This document shows positions 22,419-32,345 of a DNA stretch of 64,000 nucleotides, piece by piece. The stretch is from contig WOFQ01000024.1 in the NCBI GenBank assembly GCA_012184525.1, positions 124,001 to 188,000 on the forward strand. Reading direction: 5' to 3'. Origin of the DNA: Xenoacremonium recifei. Taxonomy: Eukaryota; Ascomycota; Sordariomycetes; Hypocreales; Nectriaceae. The notes under the pieces were generated by a model, which made no database searches, was not told the DNA's origin, and saw only the letters and a list, made by a program, of their open reading frames with translations. A program made the position numbers and the translations under genes. How positions within the stretch are numbered: position 1 is the stretch's first letter; the number at the start of each line of letters is the position of its first letter.

Positions 22419-24099
22419 TCATGCGGCCGGGGCCCTTTCGGACTCTGGCGCAGAATATGATGCAAGTCAATTGTGAAGCGCCGCTCAATTTAAACGGTAG
22501 ATTCTGGACTGTTGTAATGTTTGGGTTGATTGTTGTCGTCCTCCGAGTTTCGGCGATCGAGAATGCGACAAAAGGCTATCGGGAGGAATTTTTATGGCTC
22601 GCCCGAGACAGAGAATAAATGAAACAAATCCTATAGGCAACCAAATCTAAAGAAGAGGATGCTGGCAGCCTATCGCAGAGGTTGAAGCCGTTCGTCGTGC
22701 AAATCCGTTATCATGGAAGATGTAATTTGGAGGTCAGCCGCGCAAAAGTTTCGGGTCGTCGACGGCTCTGTGACGCCATGGCGGTTGTGGGAAGGCGCTT
22801 TGGAGCGGCTGCCCACGGAGGATCTCAAGCCGAGCAGCGCGCAGATCATGAGCGATCTGTAAGTGAGAGAGAGTCTCGGTTCTTCACGCCGCAGCACTTG
22901 CTGAGTCGCATAGAAAGACAGCAATTTTACTGTCGTTTGTCTCTTCGCGGCATGTCCTCGGGCATCTCATGAGTCCATCCCCTGCAACTGGTCCGAGGTT
23001 GGAAGGTTTCACTGGCCATCACGGCTCGGGAGGATAATGCGCCGCGGGTACCTGAAGCCACCGTCAATCAACGCCCAAGCCGGAGGTACTACGTAGCATG
23101 AGCGCCCAGGGCACTGCCCATGGGTCGCTGGAGCCAACCAGAGCCGGCCGAAAGCAGTGAAGTCGCGTCGAGCCGCCCGACGATCCAAGCCACAGCAGGC
23201 TGAATCCGATGAAGGGTCCAGGCTCCGGGTCGAGCCAGCGGGTGATCGGGAACCTGGCTTTCGCGACTGCTGCGACGTCATCTTCGGTAAACCCTGAGCC
23301 GACTGGTTGCGGTATAGGAGCCTCAAGGTGCCTCATCAACGCTCCCTCAGAGGTCAGGGCCCCGGCTTCTTGAATCGTTGAGGCTGTAAGACTGCGACTG
23401 AGTAATCTTCACAGCGGCGTCAACAATTATAGACTGCTGAGATGAGACCCAACAATCCATAATAACCCGTCCAGTAGCCGGTGCGCTGAATAAAAGTCCC
23501 GAGTTCCTCATCTCCAGGTCTCCAACTGCAGTGGCCCCAGGCCCCCAAGCGGTTAGCTTCCCTTGCCCCGAAGCCCGCTGAAGCCAGAACTGCCACAGCG
23601 GGTGATTCGCCTGGCGCGCCATTGGCCCAGACTGTGCTTCCGCTGTCATGCCGGTGCCGTTCCATTTCCCTTCCCCTCCCCTCTTTGCGTGGGGCAGGGC
23701 ACCTGCAGCTTCCACTTCCCCAGCCGTCGCCGGGAAAGAACTGCCTGCCCTCCACCCAGGTCACTGCCCGCAAGGAAACGTCACTTGACGAGGATGCAAC
23801 GCCCTCTTCCTCTCTTCAACTTCCCCTCCCCCGTTCTCCTCACTTTCTCTTCTCCTCTTCCTCTTCCTCCTCCTCCCTCCGGCTGCAACATCAAAAGTGT
23901 CACTTGACGCCACTTGACTCTCACCAGCACGTGTCGTCCACGCCTGCCACCAACCCTGTGCAGCTGCCGCCAGCGTCACATGTAAGGCTGTCCGCTGCCT
24001 GCCTGACGCTCACGCCCAACGGCCTCCAGTACTTCACTCTCACCTCGAAGAGAGGCGCCTTTCTCCCTCGACGTCTCTCTTCCATCCCTCGACCTCACG
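22419..24099. other. Divergent intergenic region with CT-rich leader
   Basis: No gene is supported in these 1.7 kb. From about 23790 to 23885 the plus strand is strongly pyrimidine-rich (CCTCTTCCTC-type). This is a common core-promoter or leader feature of filamentous fungi and probably belongs to the gene starting at 24100. Frames of up to 254 aa here are CT-composition artefacts. Confidence 0.45.
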
Positions 24100-25296
24100 A
24101 TGGCCTCGAAGATTGCGCCGCCCGACTCGGCGCAACTCCTCGCTCCCTTCCTCCCCGCCCTCCCCGCCGCTACCATCTCGACTCAGCCAGCAATTGGCAT
24201 CCTCCCCCTGCTCTCGCCGATCCTACGACAGCGGGTCAACATCCTGTCATCCTCTTCTACGGAACCCTGGATACGGCTCCTGTGTTACGATCCCTCGAAA
24301 GGGGCCAAACTCGCCGAAGTCGCGAACAGTGGCAACCTAGAACCACATCCGGTGTCTGGCGAGGTCGAGGTCGACTGGGACTATGATTCGGAAATAAGAT
24401 ATCGAAGGGTTGACCAGGAGACTCTCCAAGCTTTGGTGGCTCTTGAGAATCTTAGTCTGGCTTTCCAGATCGTGTACTGCGTCGGCGACCAGGAGGGTGG
24501 AGGCGACGGCTGGAGAGTTGGCGAAGTCACCGTAGCGGATAAGCCGTCGCCGTTTTCGCAGTTCGGAGGCGTCTCGAGCATCGCCGAAGCCGATCGACAG
24601 TTCGAAGAGAGCAGGGCCAAGAAGGCTCCGCAGAAGCCCAATGGCAACTCGCTCCATGCTCCGGCCGCGGGAAGTCATCACGAAGACACCGATGACGACG
24701 ACGATTATTGGGCTCGTTACGATGCGACACCCTCCCGGACCCCTGCACAGAAGCAGTCCCCTGCTCCGCGATCGATGCCGACAAGCAACCACGGCGACTT
24801 TGCAACATCCTCAACGGAGGACGCCTATTTTGCTCAGTACGACAACGTTCAGCCCGCCATGGATAACCACGACCCCGATGGAGAGGCTGAAGTCGCACAG
24901 CTGGCTCCTCCTCTAGGTCTCAACCAAGTGACAACCCATGATTCTATCGACGCATCAGAAGTCAATGAGACGCATGGAGGGTGGACTCTCGCCGAGCTGG
25001 ACAAGTCTGATACGAGTGCCAGTCGCGACAACATTGACGACGACGATCGACACGCCGCCCTCGTGCATCCGCGACCTGCTTCCAGCGCCAGCTCCAAGGG
25101 CTCCGACACCGTTGCGAAGCTCGAGGCAACGGCGGGACTCCGAGAACAAAATGAGTTCGGCGTGAAGCAGCACGTCTCGCGCAGCATTCGAAGCTTGTAC
25201 CTCCTCGCTCGCACCTCGGGCATCGACCGCGAGGAGTTTGAGCGCATCGTTCACACAGAACTCGATGTGCTAGGCATGGTTGAAGAGCACGACTAA
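24100..25296 (+). CDS. Protein of unknown function, acidic, with YW/YF-x-x-YD repeats
   Basis: This is an intronless frame of 398 aa that I do not recognise. The N-terminal ~150 residues look folded, with alternating hydrophobic segments (GILPLLSPILRQRVNILS; PWIRLLCYDP; VEVDWDYDSEIRYRRVD). The middle is low-complexity and acidic, and holds two similar short motifs, DDDYWARYD and DAYFAQYD. GGWTLAELD follows. The C-terminal ~55 residues are predicted helical (VKQHVSRSIRSLYLLART then DREEFERIVHTELDVL). No signal peptide or membrane helix is visible. A clean ATG after a CT-rich leader, the length and regular codon use argue that it is a real gene, perhaps widespread in ascomycetes. Confidence 0.75.
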   Translation: MASKIAPPDSAQLLAPFLPALPAATISTQPAIGILPLLSPILRQRVNILSSSSTEPWIRLLCYDPSKGAKLAEVANSGNLEPHPVSGEVEVDWDYDSEIRYRRVDQETLQALVALENLSLAFQIVYCVGDQEGGGDGWRVGEVTVADKPSPFSQFGGVSSIAEADRQFEESRAKKAPQKPNGNSLHAPAAGSHHEDTDDDDDYWARYDATPSRTPAQKQSPAPRSMPTSNHGDFATSSTEDAYFAQYDNVQPAMDNHDPDGEAEVAQLAPPLGLNQVTTHDSIDASEVNETHGGWTLAELDKSDTSASRDNIDDDDRHAALVHPRPASSASSKGSDTVAKLEATAGLREQNEFGVKQHVSRSIRSLYLLARTSGIDREEFERIVHTELDVLGMVEEHD

Positions 25297-26152
25297 GTGA
25301 AATGTGAAGTCTCTTAACCCTTTTTTCCCTTGATCAGTCATATTGCTGGTGTAAGAGCTTTTGCATTACACACCTCAGTTTATCGGCAGGGGGCTTTCTT
25401 TCGGTTCCTAGCCCCACGGTTTCAGGAGAAGCATGATATCCCAGGCATGTCTCAATATGCATTATCACGGCGTTCGTATTTTTTGGAGTTTTGTTATCTA
25501 TCGGAGATTTTGGCGGTATTCCTTGCAGCGTTGCATTGAATGAACATATTGGAGGACAAAGGTGGTACTGTTATTTTTGGATACATGAAGGAGGCTTGAT
25601 GTCAGGCACATAGGTCATAGGTTGGATATCCGACAGAGTGCCATATCTGAGATGTATCAAGAAGAGGAGATGATTGAATAAAGAAATTATTCAAATCCAA
25701 GTGCCGAGGCTCAGCTTTTGAGAGAATCTTGGTGTGCACAAACTCCCGAGCGACATCACACCACTGGTTAGGGGTCAGTTACAGGGCGGCACTCTGCCGT
25801 GAGCTTTACTGGGGACAGTGCTCGGCTGCCGAACCGCGGAAGACCTTCCGACACATGACGAGCTCAGGGACTTGCACGTGGGGTGATTGCTCGTTACTCG
25901 TGACAACATGTGAGACCCTGCTCAAGTTCATGATACAATGCAAGGTTTAATGCAGATGGGAGAAGGGTGTTGGTATATTGCGTGCATCATACTTCGTAAA
26001 AGACCAGTAATCCAATATCAGTGATCCAATATCAATCCAAAAGGTATCAGTCGTTCCTCGTACCAAACCCAATTTTACGCCTCGACGTGCTGGCAAGACT
26101 TAACATCGCCGTAACAAATTGACCCCAAGCAATAAAAATCCGTAATCCATTC
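25297..26152. other. 3' intergenic spacer before the Zn2Cys6 gene
   Basis: This is a convergent 3' region with AT-rich patches. No gene or structured RNA is supported. Confidence 0.45.
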
Positions 26153-27639
26153 TCAAGCAATAACGAGGTTTTCAAGAGCAGTCCGCGCCGTCTCAAGGAT
26201 TTTCGTGCAATTCCGCTCCTCGGGAGGGATAGGTTTGTCCGAGTAGATGACGCCCCAAGGTACGCACTTGGGTATCTTGCCCGAAGCTACCATCTCGTCC
26301 AGGATCTCGTGTCTCTTCTTGCTTCGTTCTTCGAGTTTCTGGACGACATCTGAAAGGCCTTGTTGGATATACCTGTCAGCAGAAGGCTGTCCCAGCTGTT
26401 GGTCGGTTAGGCCGTAGACGTCCACCCGTAATACAGCTCTCATTGTGATACGCCACATATACGGAGTCATTTCCTTGTTGTTGTAAGTCTGGAACGTTGG
26501 GCAACCCTTGTGCGTGCTCGCGAGCGTTCCCCAAAGCCCGCCAATCTCTTCAAAGGAGAACCAGAAGCTCCTGCCTTGTTGCTTTGCTAGAGCCGCCTCG
26601 CGGTCAATCATTTCCAGTATCGTCGCATAGGCATTGCATGCCGACGGGACAAGGGCCCCCAAGAACATGAGGTTCTGGAAACATTGGATCGGCGGCGGGG
26701 AGGCGGGATCGTCAATGAGGGGCATCGAGCAGCTCGGGCAATTGATCACGTCGTGGGCGACCTTCGATGCATTCCTGGCTACCCTCATTGCCGAAGTGAC
26801 ATCGGGGGGCAGATTCGTGAGGGAGTCTAGTGAAAGATACAGCGAGGATAGACAGCTGCAATTGACTGTCGGCACGGGCCGTTTCGTTGATGGAGCTGAC
26901 CCCGGCGAATCAACTGGGTTGTAGCGTTCGCTGCCAGAGGAGGAATCCTCAGGTGTTGACTCCGCAGGTTCTAACTCCAGGCCGTGCGCAACTCTTTCGG
27001 CCATGTACTGCTGAAGACTATCGTTGATGTCTTTAGACACGGCCTCTTGAGATGGGTCCGGCTCGTCGAAGTTGATGCCTCCGAGAAGGTCTACTCCGCT
27101 GAGGTTGAAGGGAACAGACATAGAAGCATCGTAGCTATCTGTTGGAGCATAGATTTGAGGCTCGGGATGAGTGCCAGGGATGTTTGCTGAATAGTTGTTG
27201 GGGAGGAGGTCAAGAAACTCGAGGTCTGATGTTGTCGTCTGGTGATTCAGAAAACTCAGACTAGGGTCCAGGGTCATGTCGGGTTGCATCGCGGGATCGT
27301 AGCCATCGAATGAGAACTGATTTAACTGATAGTCAAAGCCATCATCGCCAACTGAATTTTGGAGTTGAGATGGCTGTGCCGGCTCTCCCTCGACATGTCG
27401 CCGCTTTCTCGGACGACCCATAGGTTTCTGAGGTGAATAATGGCACTGGATACCCTCTTTTTTACACCGGGAGCATCCCTCGGGTTCCTTGGAGCATGCC
27501 AGTTTGCGGGATCCTAAGCACGTTGATGAGTCTCCGAGAGTCCCGGGGCGCCACAGGGCCAGCAGCACTTACGGCACTCATCACAAGCGCGATGCTTGAT
27601 GACAGCTTCCGACCCCTTTCCGGTAGCTTTAGACGCCAT
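26153..27639 (-). CDS. Zn2Cys6 transcription factor
   Basis: This is a nuclear binuclear-cluster regulator. The model has two exons, 27639-27573 and 27513-26153 (475 aa). The intron interrupts the zinc cluster. Splicing gives CDECRSRKLACSKEPEGC followed by SRC-KKEGIQ-C, the exact C-x2-C-x6-C-x6-C-x2-C-x6-C spacing (residues 19-46). MGRPRKRRH follows, an AT-hook-like and nuclear-localisation stretch at ~54-62. The middle is acidic and serine/proline-rich. The C-terminal half has a helical region (FQNLMFLGALVPSACNAYATILEMIDREAALAKQ) but no obvious fungal_trans motif. The target is unknown. The gene is divergent from a wax-synthase-like acyltransferase 2.9 kb away, so a cluster-specific role is possible but unproven. 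Confidence 0.85.
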
Positions 27640-28318
27640 GTTGAGATCGGAGATGACGTGCAGCACGATCTGGAGTTCACGATGAGAATAGGCGCGGGTG
27701 CAGGTCTGTGAGAGCAAGGGAAGGACAAAGTCTCCGACGGACGAACAATGTCCCCGAGACGAGGTTCATATAGGGCAGCAGGTCCCAGGCGAGTTGCACA
27801 TTGGGGGTTGATTGAGCCCAACTGAAAGCCGCCTTCAATCAGATTCGAGGATGCAAGAGCCGAAATGCAAAGGGCCGATCAAGCTTGGTCAGTCAGCGCT
27901 ACCTTATTAATGTCCACAGCAACACACGGGGCTAAGGACTATCTCGGGCGAAGGAGTCTCTCTTGACTCCGGCTAGACGCTTGAGCGCTTGGTAGGGACG
28001 CATTCAGCCCTGTGGCCGTGGGGTGACACGCGTTATGGGCCAGCAAAAAGGCCAGTTAGCTCAGGGCCGGGGTCAACTTTGCGCTGCGCAGATCCAGTTG
28101 AGCAAGTTTGGAGCGGCGCGACCATTCCGTTCCAGGCGTCTTTGACGATGAGTCTTCAAACGACCCAAGAGGAGCGACACCCGAGCCAACGAATGAGACT
28201 CCCCTGTGGCAGTCAGACCCATGGCACCAACGAGCAGCTCATCCACCTTATTCATCCACAGCTAAGCTTTCGCTTTTTATATCCTTCAATCTGATTGCCC
28301 AGCCTCCGCTGTGCCTTT

Positions 28319-28344
28319 GAGCTGCTGCTGCTGCTGCTGTTGCT
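28319..28344. repeat. CTG trinucleotide microsatellite
   Basis: About seven tandem CTG units with a terminal TTG/CTG variant. The repeat lies in an intergenic region. Confidence 0.8.
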
Positions 28345-29668
28345 GATGATATGGCAGTGCAACGCTGTCCCGGGATTGAGCCAAGCGACACGCTCCTCTC
28401 CTTCGTCAGGTCATGCCACTTGGAGTTTCGAGGCCTTTCAAGCACCGGCACATCAAGGGACCACTTGGTCACGGGACGATGAAGCAATGTCGACGTTCTG
28501 CCCGTCGTCACGATCGTCGCTGTCGTATCGAGACTCCTGGGTCCAGAGCCGACCAGATGGTAAGCTGCTGACCGCTAGGCCTGAACTCAGGGGCCGATTG
28601 ATTCGAGACAACGTTACTTGTAATCATCGCTGGTGCGCTATCGACGTGAAGGGAAACTGCCGTCCCGACTGCTGGGGACCGATGAGCTAGCTTCGACGAC
28701 ATCTCAAGCTCACACGTCAGCACTATCAACTCGCTTCCCCAGCTTTGCACGATAAATAATGATGAAGAAGCTGACCAGCGGTATTAATGTCGTCTTCCGG
28801 CATCTGACGAGTGCTGTCCGCTGTTAACACTTTGAGTGGAGGCGAGGCTCGCCGAGTCGACTTCTCGAACCACGCCAAAGAACTCTCAATGCCGATTCTA
28901 TCCAGCTCTCTTGCGTTCAGGTGCTGGGTGCCATAGTGTGGTTGACTGCAGCCGAATGGAACTCAGGGTAGCTTCCGTCAGCAATGTGAGCTGGCTGACA
29001 ACGAGAGTGTTTGCTTCTTCCAAGCTGAGCACGTTCCTTCGGCTCTGGCCAAGTGGGCTAAAGGAGATTCTTGGCCTGCTGCGCCCCCTGACGTGGTTGA
29101 GCGAGAGGTTGTTTGTACAGCTAGGGATTGCCAGCAAGTCGCTGTTCGTAAGGAGAATTGGGGAAAGGGGGAGTCCGAGGGATCAGGGCTACTCACCCCT
29201 CTTTGGACTCAATCAAGTTTGCTGTCCACGCTCCTCCGTCTGTCTTATGTGGGCGTTGGAAACCACCCCTCGATTATGACTTGGGCTGGTTGCTTTGGAA
29301 TCCTGGCCTTGCGTGATGAAGACATGAGGATCTCGGAACGGACTCTCCCAACCAGAGGTGCCTAATCTGAGGAAGGTACTTTGGATCTGTGATGCCTGAG
29401 GTGATGCCTGAGGTTTCGTGGCAGGCACTTCAAAGGGTAAGTGCATGGCAAAGATGGGGAAGGAGGCAGGAGCAACGGCTCTGATTGCTCCCACTGCAAA
29501 CGCCATCACGGGTAGCTGCCTCTTCCTCTCCGTGATTCACGCCCCCTCTCCTCCAGTCAAACCAGGAACGCTCGCATCAGGCCCCTTATAGAGTCCAATT
29601 GTTCATCTCCTCGCAATCGGACGTGGGGTAGAAGTTAACCTGCTCCCCTCCCAAGGGAGAGAGTAAGT

Positions 29669-29753
29669 AGTGCAGTCGTTAAGAGTGTTTCTGTGAAGCT
29701 GACGATGTTATAGCCCGGGTGCAAATCCCGGCGTTCGAAACCGCACTTTTTTT
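29669..29753 (+). ncRNA. tRNA-like Pol III element, probably a tRNA pseudogene
   Basis: A T-arm-like hairpin CCGGG-TGCAAAT-CCCGG lies at 29715-29731. A second B-box-like string GTTCGAAACC is at 29733-29742. GCAGTCGTTAAGAG near 29672 resembles an A box/D loop, and a seven-T run (29747-29753) could end Pol III transcription. AGTGCAGT (29669-29676) pairs with ACCGCACT (29740-29747) with one mismatch. No consistent acceptor stem plus anticodon arm can be drawn, so I do not call a functional tRNA. It may be a decayed tRNA or SINE-like relic. Confidence 0.3.
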
Positions 29754-30500
29754 CTTGCTTCGATCTTCTTTTTTGTTTTTGCCCTTCTTTCTCGATCGTA
29801 AGATTGCTCTCGTAGCTCTCTGGTATTTTCCGTGACCAAAATTTTCGTTCTGCTTGGAAAACTGTCCCGTTGCTGATACATCATGTGGTGTCAGACAGCG
29901 TCCTCGTGATATCTCCTCTCCCGTTCCGCCTGGTGTAGCACGCAAAGTCAGCCACACCGGCGGCCACTTTCCCTTGCATGGAAGCGGAATCAAAAACCAC
30001 CACTGATTTGTCTCTTTTCTTTGTGTTCGCCTCACTATTGGCTCTTAGAACGCCACAAATCCTCCCGTGGCTGGCTGGCGTCCGCATCACGGCTCCAAGT
30101 CCAATCCCAAGTGACCACGGCGAGCGCCTTCACGTTTAGGGCTGACGATAGCGCCTCCTGGACCAGAAGTGCGCTAAAACGGAGATCATCTGGGGCCCTG
30201 TCACTTGTCCCAACGGTACCTAAAACCCGGGCCCTCTCCCCCACCTCAACCCCTTGAGATCCAGATCCTGAACCGCCAGGCCATGACCCTGGCCGAGATC
30301 TTTGACGTCACGTTGCCGACTCACGATTCAGAACTCGGAAAATAAGGACGCATTTGGTGTGTGTCAGCCGGGACGTCTCTATAGTGGTCGCGTGCCATAC
30401 AGAATCTCCGTCTTCTCGGGTCATGATATAGATACTGGCCAAACCTTTGCTGACAGCAACGTCGGCAACGTCAGATTTCCTGCGCGCCTAGGCCAACGCG

Positions 30501-32147
30501 ATGACGGACCTCGCAGACATCCTCCGCGACCAATACCGGCAACATTTCGCTCAAGCTCTTGCTGAGAATGAGAGGCGCCCTCTCGTTCTTCCATACTGTC
30601 TCCTTGGTCCCTTCATCGTCCCAACACTTTGGCTCGCAATCCCTCATACAAAACGGCCCTGGCTGTATGAGACACGATGGCTCGTCCTTGCCTTTGTTCT
30701 TTACTTCAACACAAATCTCATACGCTCTGCATCTAGTGGAAATGTAGCGTGTGCGTATGCTTCCGGGCTTATGGCAAGCTGGGGAATTGTCTTAACCCTC
30801 CATCATCTGTTCTGGACGAGGCCTCAATTCGAGGCACTTCGCGCGGTCAAGGCAACGACAGCCAAAGGTCACACCAAGAGGGGGTTGAATGGCATCACAA
30901 CGAGCGCCAATGGAGTCACACCCCAAAATGGACTCAGACAGAGGAAGAAGAATACCTCACAAGATGCTGAATCCGACGACCTCGAAAATACCCACGAAAC
31001 GGAAGCGCCCTGGGTATGGCAGTCTTTTCCAGAAGACGCTCCTTTTTGGCAACGTCTTAACTGGGCCTTCGATCTTGTGACCAGTTTCCGCGGTGTTGGT
31101 ATGTCTCCTCTAGTGCTGCAAAAGGCAGAACTTAGCTCACGATTATGTACAGGCTGGAACTGGTCTATCCCGTCCGTACCTCTCCCAGAAATCTCTGAGG
31201 GAATTCAGAACGGAGACCCGGTCAATATCGACCACATGCCCAAGGTTTCTACCAGCGGTTATAGTCGTCCCTTAACGCAGGCCGAGTTCCTCGGGAAACG
31301 CATCCGCAACATGGCCATTTCATACATCGTGCTCGATTTCTTGGCTGTCTTCATGGTTAAGGACCCTTTCTTCATCCTTGGACCAGAGCACAATCACCCG
31401 TTGCCGGCATATCTCAAGGAGCTCCCCAACTGGATGATGATCAGCTACCATGAGCTCTACACCCTTGCTGGTGTTTACGGCGCCATTGAACTTATTTTTG
31501 ACTTACACGACCTCGTCGAGTTCTATCTCGTGAGCTACATCTTCCCCATCCGCGGCGAAGTCTGGCAGTACACGACCGTCTTCGGCTCGCCCATGCAAGT
31601 CCTTGATCGAGGTTTGGCTGGCTGGTGGGGGTCCTGGTGGCATCAAACGTTCAGGGCTCAGTTCTTCGCGCCGGCAACGTACCTTATCAAACATGGGTAT
31701 CTTGACAGGGGCAGCATGCAGGAGAAGATCTTTGCACTGTTTGTTGCCTTCTTTCAGTCGGCTTTTCTTCATGCCAGTGGTAGCGCTTCTACAATGCCGC
31801 AAACAAAGGTCTGGCGAGCGCCGGTCTTCTTCATCCTTCAGGGCGTCGGCATTGTCATCCAGTACGGATTGAGGGCTACTTTCAGGCAATACACAACCAA
31901 AACTCCCCAATGGCTTTCGCGCTTGTCAAATCTTTTATTTTCTTTGTTGTGGTTGCAGTTGACTTCCATTTTCTTCGTCGACGATCTCGCGTCCACAAGG
32001 TTGTGGCTTTTGGAACCAGTCCCTATCTCCCCATTGCGCTGGATGGGCCTTGGGCATCCAGACGATCACTGGTGGCGCTGGACTCGCGAGCAGTTTCCAA
32101 TGTGGTATTCCGGAGGGCGTTGGTGGGAAACCGGCATAGCGTTATGA
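30501..32147 (+). CDS. Wax-synthase-like membrane-bound O-acyltransferase
   Basis: This is a multi-pass membrane acyltransferase of the fungal wax-synthase/Tri7-like group, which acylates or acetylates hydroxyl groups of lipids, sterols or secondary metabolites. The model has two exons, 30501-31098 and 31153-32147 (530 aa). The 54-nt intron is in frame and silently open, but splicing restores the conserved FRGVGWNWSIPS. About eight hydrophobic segments are visible, for example LPYCLLGPFIVPTLWLAI and FALFVAFFQSAFLHASG. WWGSWWHQTFRAQFF is the family's catalytic-region signature, and the downstream HASG holds the likely active-site histidine. The substrate cannot be read from sequence. No polyketide, terpene or peptide synthase gene lies in the window. 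The gene converges on TERT. Confidence 0.85.
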   Translation: MTDLADILRDQYRQHFAQALAENERRPLVLPYCLLGPFIVPTLWLAIPHTKRPWLYETRWLVLAFVLYFNTNLIRSASSGNVACAYASGLMASWGIVLTLHHLFWTRPQFEALRAVKATTAKGHTKRGLNGITTSANGVTPQNGLRQRKKNTSQDAESDDLENTHETEAPWVWQSFPEDAPFWQRLNWAFDLVTSFRGVGMSPLVLQKAELSSRLCTGWNWSIPSVPLPEISEGIQNGDPVNIDHMPKVSTSGYSRPLTQAEFLGKRIRNMAISYIVLDFLAVFMVKDPFFILGPEHNHPLPAYLKELPNWMMISYHELYTLAGVYGAIELIFDLHDLVEFYLVSYIFPIRGEVWQYTTVFGSPMQVLDRGLAGWWGSWWHQTFRAQFFAPATYLIKHGYLDRGSMQEKIFALFVAFFQSAFLHASGSASTMPQTKVWRAPVFFILQGVGIVIQYGLRATFRQYTTKTPQWLSRLSNLLFSLLWLQLTSIFFVDDLASTRLWLLEPVPISPLRWMGLGHPDDHWWRWTREQFPMWYSGGRWWETGIAL

Positions 32148-32345
32148 GAAGGTCAACATAAAGGCTTCATACATTGGCAGATTGGTTTAGAGGACTCTCA
32201 TGGCGGGCAAGGTGTTATACATGGGACACGAAAGACGGTTATTCAGCTCTAAGGGTCATGGCCAGCATAGATGGAAGAGAGGATCGGGTCACCAAAATCT
32301 TTAGAGTATTTGTGAGTATCACATAGATGCAATTTGACGCCTATC

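Larger units (their letters stand above)
27640..30500. other. Long divergent intergenic region, Zn2Cys6 and MBOAT genes
   Basis: No protein gene is supported in these 2.9 kb. A CTG repeat lies at about 28319-28344, and a tRNA-like element sits near 29.7 kb. A 131-codon frame at 28295 starts with TTG and its leucine run is just the CTG repeat. Confidence 0.45.

Noticed and set aside
23622..24386. 254-codon plus-strand frame before and across 24100
   Set aside because: It is Ser/Pro/Leu-rich because of the CT-rich leader and overlaps a better supported gene in another frame.
28295..28690. 131-codon frame with a leucine-rich, signal-peptide-like start and several cysteines near its end
   Set aside because: It begins with TTG, and the hydrophobic run is simply the CTG microsatellite. 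The first ATG falls inside that run, and no family or promoter support is visible.
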